From positions 15,071,001 to 15,135,000 of the forward strand of contig OU015567.1 in assembly GCA_907165135.1 (NCBI GenBank): DNA of 64,000 nt. Direction: 5' to 3'. Shown here one piece after another: positions 55,261 to 64,000 of the stretch; positions within the stretch are counted from its first letter, which is position 1; each line of letters begins with the position of its first letter. Made by a program: the position numbers and the translations under genes. The DNA comes from Oikopleura dioica. Taxonomy: Eukaryota; Chordata; Appendicularia; Copelata; Oikopleuridae. The notes below the pieces were generated by a model that was given only the letters and a program-made list of their open reading frames with translations, did not search any database and was not told the DNA's origin.

Positions 55261-58200
55261 TTAGTTTATATGCGTGATTATACACTTTGTTTTGGGCGGT
55301 GTTTTGGAGTCGTCCGTGTCTGATCTGACGTCGTCGTTCGATCCCATCAGCGCTAGAATCTCTTTAGCGCAATATGCTACTTGTTGAAACAAACCGTGTT
55401 TTTGGCGGTACTCTTCTATGATCGCACGAGCAGTGGCAATCTCTTTTTCCTTCTTCCGCTTTCGCAGAGTTTTTCCCCAAGATTTTTCCTTGGACCAATT
55501 AAAAATTAATTTTGGCGAGTCTGTTACCTTGATGACTTCATAAACGTAATCGAAAAGCTCAAGAATGGTCAAGATCGACGCACCAATGAAGAGGCCCATT
55601 TGACCGCCGATATCACCGAGTAAGCCAGGAACTTCGTAAGCTTTCTTTTGTTCTACAGTTTCGTAGTTGAGAGCTTCAAAGTAGACGTTCAACTTAGCAA
55701 AGTTTCGTTTAACATAAGGAGGAGTTTTGTTGTATTTCCAGCTCATGTAGTCAATCGCTTGTTCCGATGGCAGTAGAAGTGACGATTGCTCTTTCGAGTA
55801 TCTATAAAGATATTCACATCTAATCTGAAACTAGGGCTTACCTGACAACATCACAAGGAGTGTCACAAACACAAGCAACATTATCTTCTGCCACCAAGAA
55901 ATTGAGCTGGCTATCTTATCATCGGGTCAAAAACACTCCTCATAAATTATGAGTCATAATCCAATTTCAACAAAATTTCATGAACCCGTTCCCGCGCATT
56001 GGTACTGTTTTGGCAAGCAGTATGGAATGTCTTTTCCCTCTTCAAGGTTGGGCATGTGAATCATCCGACACTTGCACTCCTTCACAATCGTTCTCGTTTC
56101 GCAGGTAATTCGACAGGCAGATATCGAGTACTTAAATGACTTAAATGATAAGATTACGCTGAGTATCAAACTGAACTCATTTCCGGGCGCTAATTATCCA
56201 TCCTCCAACAAATTGTGCCTTTCCTTTCACCTTTAAGCTTTTTGATCAGCAATCGCCCGTCACAATTAAAAACTTTAACCCGGTCACGCCCGCTTGGCCA
56301 CTTCCGTCCTCGATCTGACAAACTGATCTGATCCTGATCCGCCTGGGAAATGGAGACGTTTTGGGGTAAACTATTTCGCATGGGCCATTGAATTTTCGAA
56401 AATTGTATACAACAGATTGGGCACTTCAGCGTATAGGCTGAGAAATCTCAGCATAGATACAGCAGCATACTTGGTGCATGAAATCCTGGTAAATACTCGG
56501 CGCTTTCCCCAGGTCAGTGATCAAATAAGACAAATTAGCCCTCCTCGATCCCTATTACGAGGAAAATTTCAAGTACTTTTTTTAATCGAGCTCAGGATTT
56601 CACGCTCTCGCTAATCATCCCTTGCAAGACCGACCGGCTCTCCCCGATCAAAGAGCTATTTCCGCGGTACAAGTATGTCAAGGTGTCTGCCTCCAAAAGA
56701 GCCCTTTTCCAAGGAAGATTTTATGGGATTTTCATTTATAAATCAGGTCACTTTCTGAAGAAATTAGGGACAGGCGGAAGTGGCTTTGAGAATTGACTGA
56801 TTTCCCGCGCTTCCGGCTTGAGGGATGAAAGCGCTCTTGATCGATAGTTCTCCTTGTGAGCCGTAATGAAAATAATTTTCGCACTTTTTGAAACAATTCT
56901 TTTGGCATTGGATCAATCAGCACACATTAAAAGTCATTTCCTAAGTAATAAGACAGCTATACACACAAATTTCACCCCTGAAGGATTGACATCCAAGTGA
57001 CGTGGATTTTTGAAGTGTGGGTTTGTTTAGTTGCGCGATATAGAAAGAAATACAACTTGAAAAATATTCTCATGGAGAGCTGAAAAATTCACATGTCCGT
57101 GCTGTCCAGCCCGTGGCATCGGCGCAAATTTGGCCACCTGCGCCGCTTACTATAACTCGGCTCTTCTTCGGAAAATGGATAATAACTTTGAATCTTTCAG
57201 ATCACCTGGAGTATAAGCCATAATTTGATAACCCTTCTTATCATGCTTCCCCCTACCTTGTCGTAGTTTGCATGCTGGGTTTTATTCGAGCCGTCGTTGC
57301 AAAGACCCCATGGCGGCGGCAAGAAGTACACGCGCTGCTCCCTGGTCTAAATAGACAAACGAGATCATGGAAAACTGATATACTCACTTTACCGATACCA
57401 GAGTCTGCCGCCCGGGACTAATGCCAAAGCCAAGCTCATGGATGAACGGCGGCTCATCCTGAGAGTGGATCTGGACTTTGAGTCCCGCTTCGTAAGTGAT
57501 CTCGTCTAAATTAGTCCGTCAGAATTTTCAACGATGGAAAATTCGACCCGATTTTCAAATTTTGAAAATTTGAAAGAGTTATTGAACTGTGCTTGTTTTG
57601 AATTTATACAGGAAGTCCAGTATAAATCCAAGTTAATATTAGACTGCCCGTTTTTGTGCGAAAATTGGTGCGTGTTTTTTCAAATTCTCAAAATTTGAAA
57701 TAATCACGTGAATTCCATTTAATCCATGTGATATTCTCGGGTGCTCTCACGCTCAAAGATCAACAGCTCTGTGCTTGTGGATTAATCGAGCTGTGATTTT
57801 AAGCGGAGATTTAAGCTCGACAAACCTGACTCCTTCCACATCGGCATGTATTCGTCCTGCTGGACATCGAGCAAGAGTTCAAGGCCATTGTCGACGCCAC
57901 CCTAAAACACTTTATTTCCGCTTTTATTACGGTATTTGCTCGTTACCTTGAGCGTCTTCCTTATTTCGCTTTCATTGTCCGGGTGGTTGAAGGAATAGCA
58001 CTTCCCGTAGCGGGTAAAAACCGTCTTGAAATCTTTGAAGCCGCATTTTTCGCCTCGGTAAAAGCAGTCCAGTAGTAGCTCTTCTAGTTGAATTCCCGTT
58101 CGGTTGTAAAACTAGAATCTTCATGAAAATCGATGAGAAAAGGAAGATTCACCTCGAATAAGCTAAAATCAGCAGTTGGTTTAAAAGCGCCAGAAAAGTC

Positions 58201-59116
58201 GGAAAGTTCTGCGAGTCGGTCGTAAACAGCTTGGTATTGCTCGGGGTTCTCAATGTCCTCTTTTGGAATGGCGGCGGGGTGAAGTTTACGTTGCTCGTTC
58301 AGGAAGCCGAGAAATTCACCGGCATGATACATGTCATTTCTGAAGAGAGCGAAGTTGGATTGCTTTCTTTGCTGCAAACTGGATTGTTAATTTTAAGGGC
58401 GTATACCTTGTTATTTGGCTGAAGCGAAACTCATTCAAATTGCAAATGGTGACGACAGGGAAGCGAAGGTTGATGGCCGAAATCTCATCCAACTTGGTCA
58501 CGTGAGGCCGCTCCAGGTAGTAATTTACACGATTAGACGACTGAAAAAAGAGACAATCGTTACCAAGTCCATTAGTTTCGATCATACTATGTCTTGAAGC
58601 AACTCACCTGTAAAATCAATAAGGTCAGCGAGGCGAGAAATGCCAAACTCCAAGCAAAACGACGGATTAATGAATGATGTCGAGCTAAAATAAAATAATT
58701 AAAAGATGGCAAATTTCTCGATTTCGCTCTATTACCGAAGATGTGGTAAAATCCGTGCATAGTAACATTGGAAGCAAACACGTGAATCGAGGCAGGGCGA
58801 AAGGAGTCCAGCGAGGACCTAGTAACAGTTAGTGCAAATTAAAAGAAAAATTCCACAGATTTGTTGGTTCATCGGATTAATGATAACCAGCACCGCCGGA
58901 AGTGCTTTTCTGCCTATCAAATAAACAAAACAAGGAATTATCCGAATGCCCCTAAGAACCGTAGTTATGTCCGAATTACATCGTTGCTGTAGTTTTTCGA
59001 CCATTTCTAAGGACACAAGATTTGTCCGAATTTCGTCGATTGAGGCTTTCGTGAATGTAAATTTCCGCTTCATCGAGCTCGTCTTCCCGAAAGGAGACCT
59101 TTTTCTTGTCCGACAT
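55261..59116 (-). CDS. ASIC: Acid-sensing ion channel (DEG/ENaC family)
   Basis: Twelve exons give 606 residues: 58980-59116, 58736-58818, 58608-58684, 58407-58540, 58153-58339, 57947-58111, 57826-57901, 57393-57505, 57257-57346, 55986-56130, 55842-55914, 55261-55801. The cytoplasmic N-terminus has the gating His-Gly ([10 protein letters not shown]). TM1 is [15 protein letters not shown]. The ectodomain shows [49 protein letters not shown] and [14 protein letters not shown]2 holds the GAS selectivity filter ([20 protein letters not shown]). The protein forms a proton-gated Na+ channel as a trimer; proton sensitivity is inferred from homology. Intron 9 (1.1 kb, 56131-57256) is unusually long. 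Exon 1 may be one of two alternatives. Confidence 0.93.
56131..57256 (-). other. Long ASIC intron, no gene seen inside
   Basis: This is the largest intron of the channel gene. Its short open frames show no domain. It may hold regulatory sequence, but nothing specific is visible. Confidence 0.5.
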
Positions 59117-59458
59117 TTTTAGTTTCTTTCAAATTGCGGTTTTCTCTATCTTTTAAAAATCATATCCTCGTCAAGAGGTCAAATTGCGAAAAAAAGCGAT
59201 GCAAATTAAATTTCGACATTTGTAACCATTTGGACGCGGCTGGAAGCCTGCTTCTTTCTCTAATTTAATTCTCTAAGAAGGCTTGATCTAGTGGTGGTCG
59301 ACTTGATATGTTCCATCGTTAATCAACCCTGGATATGCAAACTTATCGACACATGACCGCAAGGATCACATTTATCATTTCGCTTGATTAATGCATCATT
59401 GAATAGAAAGGTCTAATCATCAACAAGTCTGTTTTTTCCGAACCCGAAAAAACTTACT

Positions 59459-59620
59459 CTGAAAGCGCAAAATCATCAGATTTCTTGTCCGCATCATCTT
59501 CGTCCAAGAGCTTGTGGTCGGAAGTTGAGTTGAGCAAATCTGAAAGAAATGGTTAAAATTTTCATCAAGAAAATCCAAGGCTGTACTTTTCCTACTTGTC
59601 GCCGCTGATCCATGGTCAAA
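59459..59620 (-). CDS. ASIC: Possible alternative first exon(s) of the ASIC gene
   Basis: A minus-strand exon flanked by TTTCAG (59541-59546) and GTAAGT reads DLLNSTSDHKLLDEDDADKKSDDFALS. It ends in phase 2, exactly the phase in which exon 1 (MSDKKK...) splices to exon 2. It would give ...[13 protein letters not shown] in place of ...[14 protein letters not shown] small ATG exon (MDQRRQV) lies just upstream near 59600-59620, but its splice is GA-AG-like and uncertain. Confidence 0.5.
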
Positions 59621-60371
59621 AACGATAAAAAGAAAAATAAAATTTGAAACTTATTCGACCCTTTTTTCAAAATCCGTGAATTGCTTGTACGCCTTGTTTG
59701 CTAAGAAAAAGGGTTTGTCCCCAGAGGGACTCGGCATGGCCTCTTCCACCTTGATTCTCGACTAAATTATTTAATCAAATGGCTGCTGATTGATGTGTCA
59801 AATTATATTCCAAGAAAAAGACTGCACTTTTCTCTCTAAGTGGAAATTTTTATCATAAAGACTCTCCTGCAAAAGCTGCTCGTTGGCTAGCGTCGCGAAA
59901 AGGGATGAAATGGCCGAAGTTTGACGTTCTCGCACACTACTCCTAAGTAAATATGGTTTCGAGCAATAAATAATAAATTTGGTATAAACGCATTAATTGT
60001 CAGTTCTATTTTGCCTCAGGTGCTCTGCAGCATTCTGCCCGCGGCAAGTGAGCCTCATTCTCTACTAGCTCCGTCGTTCAAATGACTGTAAATGAAACTG
60101 TATCACTTTCAAATCCGCGAACGATCGGCTGCAGGAAAAAGTAATTTCATGGTAATTTTCGCGATTAGCGGATAATTATCACCGTTTTGGATGCTCAGGT
60201 GCGCGACACTACCTGTAGCCAGATGCAAGGTTTTAGCGGTTTTATGGGAACCTTGAGCTTGTTCTACTAATTTTGGCAAAACGCGAAATGCGGTAGAAAA
60301 GAATTCCTAAAGAACCAAATTGCAGAAAATAAGCAAAAAAAAAAACATTATGACTATAAAGCTTGGCTCGG

Positions 60372-60555
60372 CAACCTGTGTAGAGTCCTGAGTCCTGAGT
60401 CAGGGTCTGACAGATCTCTAAGGAAAAGCCGAGTCGAAAAAGTATTGGACGGATATTTTCGCGAAGCCGCTTCGCGGCTTTGTTTTTGAAAAAGCCGCTA
60501 CGCGGCTTTTAATTAATCATCTTTCGGACGCTGACTCAGGTTTTCTACACAGGTT
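60372..60555. mobile_element. Foldback MITE, copy 6
   Basis: Left end GCTCGGCAACCTGTGTAGA, then a small internal duplication (GAGTCCTGAGTCCTGAGTCAGG). The right end is CTGACTCAGG...CTACACAGGTT. The right arm carries both GC-rich palindromes. Degenerate TTAGGG-like repeats follow at once. Confidence 0.85.
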
Positions 60556-60576
60556 AAGGTTAGAGTTAGGGTTAGT
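60553..60576. repeat. Degenerate telomere-like repeat at the edge of MITE copy 6
   Basis: GGTTAAGGTTAGAGTTAGGG, then TTAG, directly continuing from the right terminus of the MITE. Confidence 0.65.
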
Positions 60577-61465
60577 TCAGCTGTAAAGACAGTCTGTCAG
60601 TCTTACTTCGAGTAATAACTGCAGTTTTCTGATTTCTCTGAATCTCAAATTTTGTCATCTGCAATTTTGTTACTAAGTGTTTACAGTTTTAATTTGATAA
60701 ACCCGGCTAAAGATTTCGCCCTCTTTTCAAGCGAGAATGTCAGATTTGAGAGGATTTTTTTAAATAATCGTCTAAATTGCTCCTCCCGAAATCATATTTC
60801 ATACTTTTCTTGAAAGATTTTTACGCGTCCTCATTAAAAGAGGGGAGGTACTCATTTTAATTTCTTTCTCTGAAATTTTTTTGAAAACTTTTTTTCTATA
60901 ACTTGTGTTCGATAAAAGGTTCTATGTAAAATCCTTTTATCTGTCTTTTTTTTTTGTAATTTAGTCTTATGAATACTTTAAAGCGGTACCCTTTGAAGCC
61001 GTAATATTGAATTAATTTTTAAGCAACTGTTTTATGCACTTACACTTTGCAATCCGCTCTGTGCGATTTTTAGACATCCCTCTCTTTTCTTATTTTTTGG
61101 CGAAAAAAGGTGTTTAGTGGAATTGTTTTTGGATCAATTCTGGAGTTGATCGACTCAATTTGAACATGTTGATGGCGTTTTAATTCCGTCAGCTCCAGGC
61201 TTTATCAATAAAAAATGGATCGTGCATATTTCTGATGGGTGGAAGCACCAAATGGAGCAAAAAATGAGACACACGTGACAGACGATTGAGATCGCCATAT
61301 TCTCAAATTAACGAGTGTTTAAAGGGCCTCAAAGTTAGCGGATCTATTATTTACAAGCACCTAGAAACATGAAAGAGCTCGCCAATATGGCAATTATATT
61401 TGGTCTAAATTTTAGTTCTGAGACATTAGGTACTAAGAACATAGAGTCTTATAAACTGGGCTGGG

Positions 61466-61658
61466 CAACCTGTGTAGAAAACCTGAGTCAGGGTCTGAAA
61501 GAATTGAAATGAAAAGCCGCGCAGGTTCGCCAAAATTTTGGATTGATTGTAATGGGTATATTAGCGAAGCCGTTTTGCGGCTTCGTTTTTAAAAAGCCGC
61601 TACGCGGCTTTTCATTTCAACCTTTTGAGACCCTGACTCAGGTTTTCTACATAGGTTG
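61466..61658. mobile_element. Foldback MITE, copy 7
   Basis: The flanking inverted match is the longest of the family: CTTATAAACTGGGCTGGGCAACCTG opposite a right side reading GGTTGGCCAGCCCAG, then CTTATAAAG. This copy gives the best view of the true ends. Inner palindromes are present in the right arm, and the loop near 61522-61562 is unique. Confidence 0.85.
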
Positions 61659-62430
61659 GCCAGCCCAGCTTATAAAGTTCGAATGTTTGCTATTAAAAAT
61701 AAATCATAGTTTGTTAAAAAAATTCATTTGATAAGATCCAGTTTCGGCTACTTCCATTTAGCTTCCATTTAGCTTGTCTGAAGATTGCTTCCGATCTTTT
61801 GATCCTCCAAATTTTAATGGGAAATGGGCACCTTAAAAACTGGCAAAATACAAAATCACTTCCGTTAGAAATCAAATCGCTAAAAGTGGAATCGTTTTAC
61901 TGCTCCTGTCCGAGCGGCCATAAATGACATGCGTCCACGACATCATCAAAGCCCCCCTTTTTCGCCTCAGAAGTCAAAAGAATGTCCCAAAAATCAAACA
62001 GGCGTCTAGTACCTCTTGTGATATTTTTCCATCTGTTGTGGACAATCGTCTCTCTCCGGTAGTTTCTCGTCGAAAACCTACACTTGGTTAAAGGCCTCCG
62101 CTGCATTTATCCTCGATGAAAATGAAAATTGAATTTTAATTTTGCCTAAATGAAGTGGACCTGAGGTTAACTTGTTTGCTGGCCATTTTCAAGTGAGTGC
62201 GGTGAGATGCAAATAACCGACACTTTCCATGACGGAACCCTTTTTAGATCGAAAATAATCACATCAAATATGCATGTTCTGCTGATCTTCGAATACGGGC
62301 ACAAATAGTAAATGCGCATAACATTCAGTTTTTCAAATATTTATGTCAAAAAAGTAGATACTCGTCATTTTGATGGGCAGTGGGTCAAAGTTATTGCCAT
62401 CAGAATAAAGGTTTTCCGAGCAGGGCTCGG

Positions 62431-62599
62431 CAACCTGTGTAGAAAACCTGAGTCAGGATTTTTAAAAAGAAAAATAATTTTATTCAATTATAATTTGATT
62501 TATGGCGAAGCCGCTTTGCGGCTTCGTTTTGAAAAAGCCGCTACGCGGCTTTTCGTTTTAGATCTTTCAGACCCTGACTCAGGTTTTCTACACAGGTTG
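62431..62599. mobile_element. Foldback MITE, copy 8
   Basis: Complete outer repeats (GGGCTCGGCAACCTGTGTAG and CTACACAGGTTGCCG). The left arm lost its palindromes and has an AT-rich stretch. The right arm is typical. Its loop shares GATTTATGGCGAAGCCGC with copy 9, which follows 7 bp later. Confidence 0.85.
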
Positions 62600-62606
62600 C
62601 CGTGTG

Positions 62607-62779
62607 CAAACCTATGTAAAAAACCTGAGTCAGGATCTGTTTTTTAACGAAAATTAACTATTTCTATCTGATTTTGATTTATGGCGAAGCCGCTTTGCGG
62701 CTTCGTTTTTGAAAAAGCCGCTATGCGGCTTTTCATTTTAGTTACTTCAAACCCTGATTCAGGTTTTCTACTCAGGTTG
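62607..62779. mobile_element. Foldback MITE, copy 9, in tandem with copy 8
   Basis: Left end CAAACCTATGTAAAAAACC, right end TTTTCTACTCAGGTTG. It has the same AT-rich left half and GATTTATGGCG junction as copy 8, so the two arose by duplication of one copy rather than by independent insertion. Confidence 0.85.
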
Positions 62780-63805
62780 GCGGGGCCAGATTCCGAGTAA
62801 ATACAGTAATCTCATCAAAAATAGCCAAATTTCGGTAAAAAATAATTCTAAATCAGTCACTTTTCGATTACCATTGATAATTTACGGAGGTAAAAAACGA
62901 AGTGGAGCAAGAAGAATTCAAATAAAAAATCGATGCGTAAATATTTATGCGATTGGAAAATGTGGCGAAAGGAATAGTACGCCAGGCAGGTCCACTGATT
63001 CGCGACTGATTGAGCTGTCGCCCGAGTCAATTTGAAATCCAAAATCTGCTGTTTAATTTGGACAACGGAACATGTTCACACTCTGATATTGTCGCTTGAT
63101 GTACTTACTCTGGCTGTTACTGTGGTCCAGAAACTTCATGAATCGGCCTAGAGCGGCACATGTTGGGCCCAGGTCATTCTCGAGTTAGGGTTCTTTTTAT
63201 GAAGAAAATTCATTAAAATCATAAAAAATAGCTCGATTTTAGATCCTCAAGAGCCCTCCCGAAGCGACTGTATGCCGTCTGGTCATTCTCTTATTCTGCA
63301 GCAGCGAGCACCGTCTCTAAAAACGTCCCTTTCTGACAAATTCTCAAAGGGGCCGTACTTTCACTTTGCAAGGAACCGATTTATTTCGACGCGTTGTACC
63401 AGTCGCCAGTCTCTCATAATCGCTCATTTTAAAATTTATATGAAAAGAACAAAAAATACGTCAACAAAACTGTTCTTTAGATGTGAGTCTTTCCCTCTAC
63501 CAGATGCATGATTTTAAAAACACGATTTTCGAAAACGTAACCGCAAAGTCTCTCATTATTAATTGCAAATTCTTACCATCGATGGCAGGAGCATGGATCC
63601 TCAGCCGCGTGATTGACTTCTTCCGTGCGACTGTTGATGGCTTTTTATCGAAAATTGGGTAGACGAGTGCATCAAATGTCAAATCAAACGAAAACCTTTT
63701 AGCGCGAACCTTTCGTTTTGATATATTTTTAAGGGATCCCCCATGGATCAGAGTTGGTAATTTTGCTATATTTTTGCTGAGCGGACCTGAGTAAAAATTT
63801 CTCTG

Positions 63806-63940
63806 AGCTGAGCTGAGCTGAGCTGGTTGAGATGAGCTGAGCTGTTTTTACTGTGTTTTTAGTAGTAAATTGTGCTAAAATCATTGAGCTGAGCTGAGCT
63901 GAGCTGAGTGAAAATTGCGACCGCTCAGCTCACTCAGCTC
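63806..63940. repeat. GAGCT pentanucleotide microsatellite, two blocks
   Basis: Runs of GAGCT (GAGCTGAGCTGAGCTGAGCT) occur near 63808-63852 and 63884-63908. Between them is unrelated AT-rich DNA. Inverted units (CTCAGCTCACTCAGCTCAGG) follow the second block. Confidence 0.8.
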
Positions 63941-64000
63941 AGGAAATTTGCAACTCGATATGTTCATATAAATCCAGCCTCGAAATGAACTCGAACTCTG

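Larger units (their letters stand above)
59640..64000. other. Gene-free, repeat-containing end of the window
   Basis: No supported genes. Contains MITE copies 6-9, a telomere-like repeat at 60553-60576 and a GAGCT microsatellite. Short open frames such as 62312-62647 run across MITE copies and are not genes. Confidence 0.5.

Noticed and set aside
62312..62647. Plus-strand 111-residue frame
   Set aside because: It runs through two MITE copies. Its apparent repeat is the MITE terminus.
1..64000. CRISPR array, bacterial operon or phage features
   Set aside because: The window is clearly eukaryotic: spliced genes, polyadenylation signals and mitochondrial leader peptides. The repeats are inverted foldbacks, not spaced direct repeats.

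Overview
This is eukaryotic nuclear DNA and almost certainly chordate. The introns, the gene set and the packing point to a larvacean tunicate, most likely Oikopleura dioica. Most introns are 40-50 nt. Several exon joins only work with GA-AG or GG-AG introns. Same-strand genes lie close together, with a pyrimidine-rich AG at or just before the ATG, as expected for spliced-leader trans-splicing. Short TTAGGG runs occur. The genes have clear chordate counterparts (prickle, GATM, DBT, an ADAD-like protein, MROH1, SIRT6, ASCC2, BPTF, KIF22, an ASIC channel). The species name is inference; no database was searched.

Layout. 1-10.6 kb is gene-poor and repeat-rich. It holds a miniature LTR retrotransposon (867-2815, minus strand) and five copies of a foldback MITE. 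10.6-14.7 kb is prickle (plus). 15.5-17.3 kb is mitochondrial glycine amidinotransferase (plus). A small membrane-protein gene runs the other way at 17.46-17.83 kb. 18.4-19.3 kb (minus) is a secreted Asn/Tyr-rich protein ending in a Ly6/uPAR-type domain. 19.8-21.2 kb holds two tandem members of a family I do not recognise, with a large inverted duplication between them. 21.5-23.1 kb (minus) is a membrane-anchored Cys-rich protein. 25.5-27.5 kb (plus) is a type II glycosyltransferase, convergent with an acidic-protein gene at 27.5-28.6 kb (minus) whose stop codon overlaps its own. 29.0-30.8 kb (minus) is the E2 transacylase of branched-chain ketoacid dehydrogenase.

31.5-55.0 kb is a run of seven plus-strand genes: ADAD-like, MROH1, SIRT6, a mitochondrial-type membrane protein, ASCC2, BPTF/NURF301 and KIF22. 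Many of the later genes have an acceptor-like AG right before the ATG, so some are probably operonic. An antisense gene is nested in an MROH1 intron. A 1.28 kb hAT-like transposon sits inside the last MROH1 coding exon.

55.3-59.1 kb (minus) is an acid-sensing ion channel gene with a probable alternative first exon at 59.5-59.6 kb. 59.7-64 kb is non-coding, with four more MITE copies and a GAGCT microsatellite.

The genes do not form one pathway. Several are chromatin, mitosis or RNA factors (SIRT6, BPTF, KIF22, ASCC2, ADAD-like), which would fit a maternal or housekeeping cluster. I did not find a convincing new defence or biosynthetic system. The most unusual items are the foldback MITE family, the exon-disrupting hAT copy, the pseudo-deaminase and the inverted duplication at the orphan gene pair.
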